Positions 52,220 through 60,726 of a stretch of DNA of 64,000 nt are shown piece by piece. The stretch covers positions 1 to 64,000 of the forward strand of contig DHPR01000004.1 of NCBI GenBank assembly GCA_002410925.1. Direction: 5' to 3'. The position numbers and the translations under genes were made by a program. The stretch comes from UBA5359 sp002410925 [NCBI: bacterium UBP13_UBA5359] (lineage in GTDB: Bacteria > UBP13 > UBA5359). The first letter of the stretch is position 1; each line of letters starts with the position of its first letter. The notes below the pieces were generated by a model. It was not told the origin of the DNA, did no database searches, and worked only from the letters and a program-made list of their open reading frames with translations.

Positions 52220-53344
52220 ATGGGAACCTTGAAAGTAGGCATAGTAGGATCGGCAGGAAGAGGAGGGGGATTCTTTGGTCCCTTTATCCATAATCCGCTC
52301 ACGGAGATATCGGCGCTCTGTGATATAAATGTCGAAGGGTTGAAGAAGACCGCCGAAGCAGCAGGCGTATCATCAATCTACAGTGATTATGAAGAAATGC
52401 TGGAAAAAGCCGAGCTGGATATAGTGGTGATTGGGACTCCCATGCACCTGCATGTAACGCAGTCTGTAATGGCGCTTCAAAGGAATATCCATGTGATCAG
52501 CGAGGTGCCGGCCGCAGTATCCATTAAAGAGGCTAAGCAGCTTGAGGAGGCATGCCGGAAGAGCAATGCACGGTATATGCTGTCGGAAAACTATTGCTAT
52601 ATGCGTCCCAATGTGCTGGTTAAAGCAATAGCAAAAGCAGGTTTGTTTGGAGAGATGTACTTCGGCGAAGGCGAGTATATCCATGAGCTTAAGGAGCTGA
52701 ATGAGGTTACCAAATGGCGCAGGCACTGGCAGACGGGCATAAACGGCTGTACCTATCCTACGCACAGCTTGGGTCCTGTCTATCAGTGGATGGGTGAGAG
52801 GGTTGTATCTGTCTCCTGTGTCGGTTCCGGCCATCACTATACAGATCAGCATGGAGATATATATGAAAACGAGGACAGCACGCTCATGCTCTGCCGCATG
52901 GCAAAGAGCGGTCTGGTTAAAATACGGTTGGATATGCTGTCCAACCGCCCGCACAATATGACATACTACGCCCTCCAGGGAACGGAAGGCTGCTACGAAT
53001 CGGACCGTGGCTTGGGTGATGAGCCGAAAATATGGCTTAAGAGCCGTTCCAAAGAGATGAAATGGATGCCGCTTAAGGAGCTTGAAGAAGAATTTCTGGA
53101 GGAGCGATGGCTTCATCCGTCTAAAGAAGCCCTTGAATCTGGCCACGGAGGCGGGGATTACATGGTGATAGAAGATTTTGTGGATGCAGTATTAAACGAT
53201 AAACCTATGCCTATAGGTATCCACGAAGCTCTGGATATGACCCTACCCGGTCTTATAAGCCAGGAATCCATAAAAAACGGCTCTGCCTGGATGGATGTTC
53301 CCAACTCTCGTGATTGGCAATCATGCGGCGGAGAAAGACAATGA
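52220..53344 (+). CDS. Gfo/Idh/MocA-family oxidoreductase 2
   Basis: About 374 residues. Rossmann motif VGIVGSAGRGGGFFG, then IVVIGTPMHLHVTQSVMAL, VISEVPAAVSIKEA (here E-V-P replaces E-K-P) and GINGCTYPTHSLGPVYQWMG. The EKP Lys is lost, which suggests a changed substrate site. The ATG at 52220 is selected because GGAAGGGG lies seven bases before it. The TTG at 52181 overlaps the previous stop but has no signal. The end overlaps the isomerase gene by four bases. Confidence 0.86.
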   Translation: MGTLKVGIVGSAGRGGGFFGPFIHNPLTEISALCDINVEGLKKTAEAAGVSSIYSDYEEMLEKAELDIVVIGTPMHLHVTQSVMALQRNIHVISEVPAAVSIKEAKQLEEACRKSNARYMLSENYCYMRPNVLVKAIAKAGLFGEMYFGEGEYIHELKELNEVTKWRRHWQTGINGCTYPTHSLGPVYQWMGERVVSVSCVGSGHHYTDQHGDIYENEDSTLMLCRMAKSGLVKIRLDMLSNRPHNMTYYALQGTEGCYESDRGLGDEPKIWLKSRSKEMKWMPLKELEEEFLEERWLHPSKEALESGHGGGDYMVIEDFVDAVLNDKPMPIGIHEALDMTLPGLISQESIKNGSAWMDVPNSRDWQSCGGERQ

Positions 53345-54738
53345 CCAAACCTAAAATAGGCCTGCTTCCGCTCTACCTTGAGCTTTATGACAAAGGCATG
53401 CCCGGCCTGCGCAACCGAATGGAAGGCTTCTACAACACCATAGCCCGTGAGCTTGAGTGCAGAGGACTTGAAGTTTCAACCGTGCCTGTCTGTCGCCTTG
53501 CAGGGGAGTTTAGATCGGCGATTAAAAGCATAGAAGATTCAGGCGCATCTTGTATTGTAACTCTGCATCTGGCCTACTCGCCATCATTAGAATCGGCGCA
53601 AGCACTTGCATCAACCGACCTGCCGATAATTGTTTTGGATACCACCCCCGCCTTTGATTTTGGCCCCGGCCAGGTTCCGGAAGAGATAATGTTCAACCAT
53701 GGAATTCATGGCGTTCAGGATATGTGCAACCTCTTGATCAGAAACGGTAAACGGTTTGGAATAGAAGCCGGCCACTGGAGGGAATCTGATGTGCTTGACC
53801 GGGTTACATCCCGAGCACGCGCATCACGGGTGGCAGGACGACTCCAAAATTCCCGCATAGGGCTGATAGGAGAACCCTTTGCCGGCATGGGTGACTTTGC
53901 AGTGCCGCCGGAAACATTAAAGGATTCGCTAGGCATTGAGACCGTACGCTGCAACATGGCAAAACTCCGCTTGCTAGCCCCAGGCCCCAGCGAACCGTGT
54001 GTGAATAAAGAGTTAGCCGAAGACAAGGGTAGATTCCTGCTACACAACATAAGCCGTGAATCTCATATAAGAAGCATAAGGGCCGGGATAGCCGTGAGGC
54101 GCTGGATGGATAAAGAAGCCCTTGATGGGTTCACGGTAAACTTTCTGGCGATAGATAGTGCCTTCGGACTCCCGACGGTGCCATTCCTTGAAGCGGGGAA
54201 AGCCATGTCGCGCGGGCAGGGGTATGCAGGCGAGGGGGATGTTCTAACATCGGCGCTTACGGGCGCCCTGGCTGGTACCTATCGCGAGACAACATTTACA
54301 GAGATGTTTTGCCCGGATTGGAAGAATAATGCCATATTCCTAAGCCACATGGGTGAGATGAACCCGGATATTGCCAGCGAAAAGGCAGAACTAAAAGAGC
54401 TGCCCTTTCCCTGGACGAATGTAAAAAAACCTGTTGCCGCGGTTGGCAGGTTTAAGGCGGGGGATGCTGTGCTGGTGAACCTGGCTCCGGGGCCGGATGG
54501 CTGCTTCTCACTGATAGTATCTGCCGTAGAGATGCTGGAGGCAACCGGTGAAGATTATATGAGCGGCAGCATCCATGGCTGGTTCCGTCCGCCTGTACCG
54601 GTAAGCAACTTCCTTGAAGCCTACAGCCGGGCAGGCGGCACGCATCACCTGGTGCTGGTATACAAAGCGCAAGTACAGGATATACTTCACTTCGGTTCCA
54701 TAATGGGCTGGAGTGTAATTAATTTGAGCACACGATAA
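53341..54738 (+). CDS. L-fucose/L-arabinose isomerase-like protein
   Basis: The 465-residue protein belongs to the FucI/AraA fold, which interconverts aldoses and ketoses with a divalent metal. Catalytic Glu and His regions appear as GYAGEGDVLTSAL, SHMGEMNPDIA, GSIHGWF and GGTHHLVLVY. N-terminal substrate and subunit domains are present, and length is normal for the short class. ATG overlaps the previous stop (ATGA). It probably performs the isomerisation before the FGGY kinase step. Confidence 0.87.
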   Translation: MTKPKIGLLPLYLELYDKGMPGLRNRMEGFYNTIARELECRGLEVSTVPVCRLAGEFRSAIKSIEDSGASCIVTLHLAYSPSLESAQALASTDLPIIVLDTTPAFDFGPGQVPEEIMFNHGIHGVQDMCNLLIRNGKRFGIEAGHWRESDVLDRVTSRARASRVAGRLQNSRIGLIGEPFAGMGDFAVPPETLKDSLGIETVRCNMAKLRLLAPGPSEPCVNKELAEDKGRFLLHNISRESHIRSIRAGIAVRRWMDKEALDGFTVNFLAIDSAFGLPTVPFLEAGKAMSRGQGYAGEGDVLTSALTGALAGTYRETTFTEMFCPDWKNNAIFLSHMGEMNPDIASEKAELKELPFPWTNVKKPVAAVGRFKAGDAVLVNLAPGPDGCFSLIVSAVEMLEATGEDYMSGSIHGWFRPPVPVSNFLEAYSRAGGTHHLVLVYKAQVQDILHFGSIMGWSVINLSTR

Positions 54739-54750
54739 AGGAGGCTAATG

Positions 54751-55992
54751 ATGGTCGGTAGAAAAATTAAAGTTGGTGTTGTTGGAGCAAGAAGAGGCTC
54801 AAACTTTGCGAGCATGGCAGAAAAGGTGGGGATGAAGCTGGTAGCCCTCTGCGACACATGGGAAGAGCGACTAAATGAGGTCGGAAGCAGGCTTGGGGTT
54901 TCCACCTATACAGATTTTGATAAGTTCCTGGAACACGATATGGATGCCGTGGTGCTGGCAAATTACTTCCATCAGCACGCGCCGCTTGCAATAAAAGCAC
55001 TGGAATCCGGCAGGCACGTGATGAGCGAGACCAGCGCGTGTAAAACACTGGGAGAGGGTGTACGGCTTGCACGCGCCGTAGAGAAGAGCGGCAAGATTTA
55101 CATGTTTGCGGAGAACTACCCATATTTTGCTTATAACCAGGAGATGCGCCGCCTCTACAAGGCCGGAGAGATAGGCGAGGTTCAGTATTCGGAAGGTGAG
55201 TATGTTCATCCTACCAGTTCATATATCTTTAACCAACTGGCCCCCGGCATGAAGCATTGGCGCAATCATATTCCGAGCACGTATTACTGCACTCATGCAA
55301 TGGGTCCACTTATGTACATTACTGATACTCGTCCGGTAAGCGTAAACGCGCAGAGCATTCCAAGATCGGAAAAAGACTTGCAGAATCAGCATGTACGGGT
55401 GACGGATATTGGATCTGTGATAATCGCAAAAATGAGCAACGGTTCCGTATCCAGAATTATCGGGATTAATTTGCGCGGACATGGCAACTGGTATAGGTTC
55501 CACGGCACAAGAGGACTCATGGAAAACCTGCGTACCGGCAACAAAGAGATGCTACGCATTGTGCATGAGGAGTGGGATCGCAAAAAGGGTGATGTTGCAG
55601 AGAAGATATACCAGCCGGATTTCCCAATACACCTCAATATGGCGAAGAAAGCAGGGCACGGCGGCGGAGATTTCTTCACCAGCTATGATTTTGCGCAGGC
55701 CATAAGAAGAAACGAGCAGCCGTATTTTAATGTTTACCGGGGGCTGGATATGACCCTTGTGGGCATTCAGGGATGGCGCTCCTGCCTGGCTAACGGCGCT
55801 CCGTTTGAGGTGCCGGACTTTCGTGATGAATCCGTGCGCAAAAATTACCAGGATGATGACTGGTCGCCATTCCCGGAGGATAAGAAACCCGGCCAGCCGT
55901 GGCCCAGTATCAAGGGGGAGATAAAGCCCTCTGTCGAGGGGATTGCTTATGCCCGCAAAGTATGGGCGGAGATGGGATACAAGGGTGAATAG
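54751..55992 (+). CDS. Gfo/Idh/MocA-family oxidoreductase 3
   Basis: About 413 residues, longer than the other two. Rossmann motif VGVVGARRGSNFASMAEKVG, then VVLANYFHQHAPLAIKALESG and HVMSETSACKTLGEG (EKP replaced by ETS). A central IPSTYYCTHAMGPLMYITD holds the probable catalytic His. The start at 54751 is best spaced from AAAGGAGG, although the ATG three bases upstream is possible. A dehydrogenase or a glycoside-cleaving NAD-dependent enzyme is possible. Confidence 0.85.
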   Translation: MVGRKIKVGVVGARRGSNFASMAEKVGMKLVALCDTWEERLNEVGSRLGVSTYTDFDKFLEHDMDAVVLANYFHQHAPLAIKALESGRHVMSETSACKTLGEGVRLARAVEKSGKIYMFAENYPYFAYNQEMRRLYKAGEIGEVQYSEGEYVHPTSSYIFNQLAPGMKHWRNHIPSTYYCTHAMGPLMYITDTRPVSVNAQSIPRSEKDLQNQHVRVTDIGSVIIAKMSNGSVSRIIGINLRGHGNWYRFHGTRGLMENLRTGNKEMLRIVHEEWDRKKGDVAEKIYQPDFPIHLNMAKKAGHGGGDFFTSYDFAQAIRRNEQPYFNVYRGLDMTLVGIQGWRSCLANGAPFEVPDFRDESVRKNYQDDDWSPFPEDKKPGQPWPSIKGEIKPSVEGIAYARKVWAEMGYKGE

Positions 55993-55997
55993 CCGCT

Positions 55998-57389
55998 ATG
56001 AAAGCTGATGCATTCCTTGGGCTGGATATAGGCGGAACGGGCGCAAAGGCAGGGGTGTTTGATCAGTGTGGAAGGCTGCTGGGGTTCGGCCGCGCAAAAC
56101 TTGCCGTAGACAATCAATCTGAAAGCTCCATTGAGGAGATATATACCGCCGTACGTGATGCTGCCCGCGCGGCAGTAAGCCGGGCAGGCGTGTGCGTACG
56201 TGCGATGTCTGTATCCTCCCAGGGACAGACCTTTGCGCCGCTGGATAAAGACGGCCGCCCTCTGCATCCGGCCATTATGTGGTACGATGCCCGGGCGTTC
56301 AGGGAGGCGGAAGAGCTAAAATCGCAGGTATCTGCGCCTATCATAAACGATATATCCACAATTGCAAAGATAGTCTGGCTGAAGAAGCATGCGTCGGATG
56401 CAATCCTTCATGTACAAAAGTACCTTCTGCTGCCGGATTATATCTCTTTTCGCCTAACGGGCAGAGCGGTAACAGACCCCAACACTGCATCATCAACAGG
56501 GTTCTATGCTGCTGATGCATTCGGTTATTCAAAGGAAGCGCTTAATGCATCCGGGGTGGAGGAGAGGCAGCTTGCCGGCATACAGCCCCACGGCAGCATA
56601 ATAGGGCGCCTTGATGCAGATATCGCCGCAGAATGGGGTCTTACTGCAGATACCTTGCTTGTTACAGGTTCCAATGACCAGTATTGCGGTGCCCTGGGCG
56701 CCGGAGTATGCCGCCCCGGAACGGCATCTGAAACCAGTGGAACCTGCCTTGCAATTGTAACGCTGGCGGAGCAGATTTTAAGCAATCTTCCGGATGGGCT
56801 AACCAGCGGCAGATTTCCTATTGAGGGCTATTCATTTGTGCTGGCTTATGAAAGAACAGCTGGGCTGATGCTTGATTCTTTTCGTGAAGAGCTATGTCCC
56901 GGCAAAGACTTTGAAGAGTTAGACAAAGAGGCATCATCCGTGCCGCCTGGGAGCAGAGGGATAGTTCTGCCGTCCAACTTTGACGGCGCCAGCAAATTCA
57001 CCAGTAACCTATCCCTTAAAAATGCTCCGGCAGAGATATACAGAGCCATACTGGAATCCCTTGCATTCAGCATGAAAGAGAAGGTGGAGTTAATGAAAGC
57101 GCAGGGGCTTTCTTTTGATTCCATACGCTCCATAGGCGGCGGTGCAAAGAGCAACCTATGGCTGCAAATAAAGGCAGATATCCTTGGCATGCCCATAGAA
57201 CGTCCGCAGGTTACCGAAGCCGCATCTCTTGGAGCGGCAATGATTGCAGCATCCGGCGCAGGTGCTTACGCCTCTATAGCAGAGGCATCAAAATCTATGT
57301 GGCGCGGAGAGGATATATTTAAGCCGAATAAATTCAATAAGGTTGTTTATGACGAAGCTTACAGGCGCTACCTGCAGCTAAGTCATTAA
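55998..57389 (+). CDS. FGGY-family carbohydrate kinase
   Basis: The 463-residue kinase uses ATP to phosphorylate a sugar or polyol. It has FLGLDIGGTGAKAGVFD, VSSQGQTFAPLDKDG, MWYDARA, the NDQYCGALGAGVCRPGTASE signature and IRSIGGGAKSNLWLQIKAD (adenosine-binding). The group includes xylulokinase, fuculokinase and related enzymes. It follows the isomerase and precedes the aldolase, as in fucose or rhamnose pathways. It starts six bases after the preceding stop. Confidence 0.92.
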   Translation: MKADAFLGLDIGGTGAKAGVFDQCGRLLGFGRAKLAVDNQSESSIEEIYTAVRDAARAAVSRAGVCVRAMSVSSQGQTFAPLDKDGRPLHPAIMWYDARAFREAEELKSQVSAPIINDISTIAKIVWLKKHASDAILHVQKYLLLPDYISFRLTGRAVTDPNTASSTGFYAADAFGYSKEALNASGVEERQLAGIQPHGSIIGRLDADIAAEWGLTADTLLVTGSNDQYCGALGAGVCRPGTASETSGTCLAIVTLAEQILSNLPDGLTSGRFPIEGYSFVLAYERTAGLMLDSFREELCPGKDFEELDKEASSVPPGSRGIVLPSNFDGASKFTSNLSLKNAPAEIYRAILESLAFSMKEKVELMKAQGLSFDSIRSIGGGAKSNLWLQIKADILGMPIERPQVTEAASLGAAMIAASGAGAYASIAEASKSMWRGEDIFKPNKFNKVVYDEAYRRYLQLSH

Positions 57390-57419
57390 TTTAAACACAA
57401 CAACAGAAAGGCATGAGAG

Positions 57420-58235
57420 ATGAACGGATTAGATATCAGAATGAGCAGGCTGTTTCCCAGCGGAGAGAACGCCGTTGTGGTTGCAGTAGATCATGGAGAG
57501 TTTGACGGGCCTATCCCCGGCATGGTAGACTTGCCTCAAACGGTAAAAAGTATAGACCCGGGCGTATCTGCCGTACTAATATCGCCAGGGATGATAAAGC
57601 ATTGCACCTCTGTATTTTGCGGCAAAGGGGCGCCTGCTGCCATGGTACGCATAAACTGGAGCACCGTGTATGCCTTCCACTGGAGCTATAACAATGCAAA
57701 CACCGTGCAGGCCGTGAACGTGCCGGATGCCGTGGCGGCGGGCGCAGATACCGTGCTAATCTCGCTCACGCTCAAGACAGGGAGCGAAGAAAGGGATGCT
57801 GCAAACACAGAACTCTTCTGCAAACTGGCCGGTGAGGCGCACCGCCTGGGGATACCGGTTGTGGGCGAAATATTCCCGGCATATTCCGGCGAACTTTCAC
57901 CGGAAGAGATGCATGATCAGGTTTTGCGCGGCTGCCGCATAGTGGCAGAATTGGGCGCAGATCTTGTAAAGACCTTCTACACTCACAAGTTTAAGGAAGT
58001 TACGGACGGCTGCCCTATTTCCGTACTTGGGCTTGGTGCAGAAAAGACCCCCAGGCAGATACAGGCCCTGGAGCTGGCGGAGAGGATAGTTCAGGATGGC
58101 GGCAGAGGGGTGGTCTTTGGAAGAAACGTCATACAGGCGCCAAATCCCCAGGCCTTTCAGCGGGCACTTTGTGATGTAGTAAGACGCGGTGCCTCTGCTG
58201 CTTCTGCCGCCAAGCAATACGGATTGGAAGATTAA
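57420..58235 (+). CDS. DhnA/LsrF-type class I aldolase
   Basis: The 271-residue TIM-barrel aldolase has AVDHGEFDGPIPGM, GAPAAMVRINW, VGEIFPAYSGELSPEE, the Schiff-base Lys in GADLVKTFYT, and the phosphate-binding GGRGVVFGRNVIQ. It would cleave the phosphorylated product of the kinase into two smaller carbonyl compounds. It is the last gene of the operon. Confidence 0.9.
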   Translation: MNGLDIRMSRLFPSGENAVVVAVDHGEFDGPIPGMVDLPQTVKSIDPGVSAVLISPGMIKHCTSVFCGKGAPAAMVRINWSTVYAFHWSYNNANTVQAVNVPDAVAAGADTVLISLTLKTGSEERDAANTELFCKLAGEAHRLGIPVVGEIFPAYSGELSPEEMHDQVLRGCRIVAELGADLVKTFYTHKFKEVTDGCPISVLGLGAEKTPRQIQALELAERIVQDGGRGVVFGRNVIQAPNPQAFQRALCDVVRRGASAASAAKQYGLED

Positions 58236-58395
58236 ACGGTTTAGAGCAGGTTTTACCAAGCCTTCTCTAACGTATGATAACGCTCTCAATCTGAAGCGCA
58301 TCTGCAATATACCGCAGAGATTCGGCAATAGTTGACCCTATTTCCACATTCCGCCTTGACACTTCCCGAAGCATGTGTTCCAATGTAGATGTAAA

Positions 58396-58439
58396 TTACA
58401 CCTATAAGTTATTAACATTGACTTGTTGTAAGGGTGTAA
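58396..58439. promoter_or_regulatory. Inverted repeat upstream of the DUF5320 gene
   Basis: TTACACC (58396-58402) and GGTGTAA (58433-58439) form a widely spaced inverted repeat around an AT-rich centre, ending three bases before the ribosome binding site. The region contains TTGACT (58419-58424). A regulator site is plausible; I could not identify a firm promoter. Confidence 0.4.
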
Positions 58440-58456
58440 GCAAGGAGGGTAAAGCA

Positions 58457-58765
58457 ATGCCTGGTGGAGATGGAACGGGACCGCTGGGAATAGGGCCTAT
58501 GACAGGCTGTAGAAGCGGTTACTGTGCCGGCTATGATGTTTCGGGGTATGCCGGTATGAGAAGGTTCCCTGGAAGAGGTCCGAGATGTGGCGCAGGTTTG
58601 GGCCGGTTAGGCATATTTGCAGCCGGCGGGTTGCTTGCCCGCAATTTCTTCAGCACAATGTCAAGGGTGGATGAAAAAGCGCTGCTGCTTGAAGAAAGCA
58701 AGGTTATGGAAGATAGGCTGAATGATATCAAGCAGCGTTTGAGTCGCCTCGAACAGGATGAATAG
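58457..58765 (+). CDS. DUF5320-family small protein
   Basis: The 102-residue protein begins MPGGDGTGPLGIGPMTG, then has a Gly/Cys-rich part and a coiled C-terminal segment (LEESKVMEDRLNDIKQRLSR). This is characteristic of DUF5320, usually seen beside NifX-like and MinD/ferredoxin proteins in anaerobes. Function unknown. The ATG follows AAGGAGGG with seven bases of spacing; the longer frame beginning at 58373 has no signal. Confidence 0.85.
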   Translation: MPGGDGTGPLGIGPMTGCRSGYCAGYDVSGYAGMRRFPGRGPRCGAGLGRLGIFAAGGLLARNFFSTMSRVDEKALLLEESKVMEDRLNDIKQRLSRLEQDE

Positions 58766-58816
58766 TTGTGTTACGTTGTTGTTGACCCCATTTCTTTGAA
58801 GGGATAATTAAACTTA

Positions 58817-58927
58817 ATGAAAAATGATAAATGTGGCGACAAAGAGTGTGGCAGCAGCAGGATAGAGGATTATGGCGACGGTCTTCCCCTGAGCCTTGCT
58901 CAGTATCTCATCGGTGAAGATTTATGA
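58817..58927 (+). CDS. Small Cys-containing ORF (36 residues)
   Basis: ATG at 58817 opens MKNDKCGDKECGSSRIEDYG and ends LPLSLAQYLIGEDL before a TGA. A weak GAAGGGAT lies about 12 bases upstream. The position between the DUF5320 and PadR genes, the two Cys and the ordered C-terminus make a real peptide possible, but there is no family match I know. Confidence 0.4.
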   Translation: MKNDKCGDKECGSSRIEDYGDGLPLSLAQYLIGEDL

Positions 58928-58948
58928 AAAGAACAGGAGTGATGCGAC

Positions 58949-59353
58949 TTGTCTAGAGAAAGACATTGCCGCCGGCATAGAGGCGGAGCCTGTTCCTGCG
59001 AAATGGGCAACCTTTACCGCTTTGTAGAACCGATTGTTCTTCTATCTGTAGCCAGGCTTGAGGAGGCTTACGGTTATCAAATATCTCAGGCGGCGGAGGA
59101 AATGGCTGTAACTCATGCCGAGCTGGATATGGGCGGTATATACAGAGCTTTGAGGCGTTTGGAGAATAACGGGCATCTTTTTTCAAATTGGGATACCGAA
59201 AGTGGCGGACCTGCCCGAAGGATATATCGATTGACAGAAAGAGGGCGGAAGCATTTGGCTGAATGGGCTGAAGTGTTGGAGGAAATGCTCGTTCCGTTGA
59301 CCAGGCTCCAAAAAGCATGTAGCGAAGCGGCAGTTTCAGGGGATGCTTCCTGA
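58949..59353 (+). CDS. PadR-family regulator with Cys/His-rich N-terminus
   Basis: The 134-residue protein has the PadR winged helix: FVEPIVLLSVARLEEAYGYQ, LDMGGIYRALRRLENNGHLF and GGPARRIYRLTERGRKHLAEW. The first 20 residues (RERHCRRHRGGACSCEMG) contain three Cys and two His and could bind a metal or an Fe-S cluster. It probably regulates the adjacent NifX/MinD genes. The start is a TTG behind AGGAG. Confidence 0.85.
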   Translation: MSRERHCRRHRGGACSCEMGNLYRFVEPIVLLSVARLEEAYGYQISQAAEEMAVTHAELDMGGIYRALRRLENNGHLFSNWDTESGGPARRIYRLTERGRKHLAEWAEVLEEMLVPLTRLQKACSEAAVSGDAS

Positions 59354-59478
59354 CAAGGCGAAAGCTCTTTTTAAGTTGCAAAATGCAAGCTGCATTTCAT
59401 TTAATGTGTAATGCATGTGCATATACCAGGGAAGAAGGCAATATTATCAAAGATATCAACGAATGGAGGGTAAAGAGA

Positions 59479-59841
59479 GTGAGAGTTGCAATCACTTCTC
59501 AGGGGCAGAGCTTGGAAAGCAGACTCGACAGGCGTTTCGGGCGGGCGGCTTTCTTTGTGGTGGCGAATACAAAGACCGATGAGTTTACTGTCCATGATAA
59601 CACTCAAAATCTCAATGCAGCTCAGGGAGCCGGTATTCAGGCTGGAAGCAATGTTGCCGGTCTGAATGTAGAAGCGCTTATAACAGGCAATGTCGGTCCC
59701 AAGGCATATGCCGTCCTTAAGGCGGCCGGCATCAGAATTTATCTGGCGCCTGGCGGCACGGTGGCTGAAAGCCTGCAGAGGTTCAAGGATGGCCTTTTAG
59801 AGGAGCGTTTGTCGGCCAATGTCGATGGACATTGGATATAA
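59479..59841 (+). CDS. NifX/NifB-type dinitrogenase cofactor-like protein 1
   Basis: The 120-residue protein has the NifX-fold pattern MRVAITSQGQSLESRLDRRFGRAA, the repeat-like EFTVHDNTQN, and GAGIQAGSNVAGLNVEALITG then GPKAYAVLKAAGI. These proteins bind Fe-S-type cofactors or act as carriers. The GTG at 59479 follows GGAGGG. The frame is open upstream to 59383 but those residues do not fit the family. Confidence 0.87.
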   Translation: MRVAITSQGQSLESRLDRRFGRAAFFVVANTKTDEFTVHDNTQNLNAAQGAGIQAGSNVAGLNVEALITGNVGPKAYAVLKAAGIRIYLAPGGTVAESLQRFKDGLLEERLSANVDGHWI

Positions 59842-59868
59842 GATAGAGGATAGCTGGAGGATGATCAG

Positions 59869-60726
59869 ATGAAGATTGCCGTAGCCAGTGGCAAAGGCGG
59901 TACAGGCAAGACGACTGTAGCTGTAAACCTATCTCTCTTTCTGGTTGATGCCGGTCTGAAGGTAACTTATGCAGATTGTGATGTTGAGGAGCCTGATGGG
60001 CATCTCTTTCTTAAGCCGAAGAGCGGCTTGAAGCGCAGAGTTGCCGTACTCGTGCCGCAGGTGAACCCAGAGGCTTGCAATCTATGTGGAAAGTGCGGTG
60101 CTTTTTGCCGCTACAGCGCCATCGTCGTTCTCAAAGAGAAGGTTGTGACCTTCCCGGAGCTCTGTCATAATTGTGGCGTTTGCGCCTATGTCTGTTCCGC
60201 TCAGGCCATAACCGAGGTGAATAGATATATTGGGAGCGTGGAGAGAGGGTCAGCCGGCAAGCTGAACTTTATCAGCGGCTGCCTGGATATCGGCCAGGCC
60301 ATAAGTCCGCCCCTGATAAAGGATGTTTTAAAGGAGACACCGGATAGCGGTGTAACAATTGTGGATGCGCCTCCGGGAACCTCTTGCCCGGCCATGACCG
60401 CCGTTAGCGATTGCGATTATTTGCTGCTGGTAACCGAACCTACCCCTTTCGGGCGGCATGATCTGGAGCTGATGCTGCAGGCCGTGTGCTCTCTGTCCAT
60501 ACCGAAAGGAGTAGTGCTGAACAGAGTAAGCAGCCCTGATACGGCAACAGAAAAGCTATGTAGCAGGTATGGCGTGTCTATTCTGTCTCGGATACCGGAG
60601 GATAGGCTGATAGCTGAAGCTTATTCAAAGGGGCTTACGGTTTGGGAAGCGGTGCCTGGCTATAGGACTCTCTTTGCTGATCTTTGGTCCAGGATAGAAC
60701 CGATTGCCGGGGGGTATATGGCGTGA
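59869..60726 (+). CDS. MinD-superfamily ATPase with inserted ferredoxin domain 1
   Basis: The 285-residue protein has the deviant Walker A GKGGTGKT (8-15). An inserted 2[4Fe-4S] ferredoxin domain has cysteines at 70, 73, 76, 80 and 99, 102, 105, 109. Switch regions include VDAPPGTSCP and VTEPTPFG. Members are thought to insert metals or assemble Fe-S clusters in anaerobes. The GTGA overlap with the next gene suggests they form a heterodimer. Confidence 0.9.
   Translation: MKIAVASGKGGTGKTTVAVNLSLFLVDAGLKVTYADCDVEEPDGHLFLKPKSGLKRRVAVLVPQVNPEACNLCGKCGAFCRYSAIVVLKEKVVTFPELCHNCGVCAYVCSAQAITEVNRYIGSVERGSAGKLNFISGCLDIGQAISPPLIKDVLKETPDSGVTIVDAPPGTSCPAMTAVSDCDYLLLVTEPTPFGRHDLELMLQAVCSLSIPKGVVLNRVSSPDTATEKLCSRYGVSILSRIPEDRLIAEAYSKGLTVWEAVPGYRTLFADLWSRIEPIAGGYMA

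Noticed and set aside
52373-53146. Antisense frame opposite the second Gfo/Idh gene
   Set aside because: The sense gene has clear family motifs; the antisense frame has none.
59383-59478. N-terminal extension of the first NifX-like protein
   Set aside because: The GTG at 59479 has GGAGGG and starts the family homology; the 32 upstream residues have no match and no start signal.
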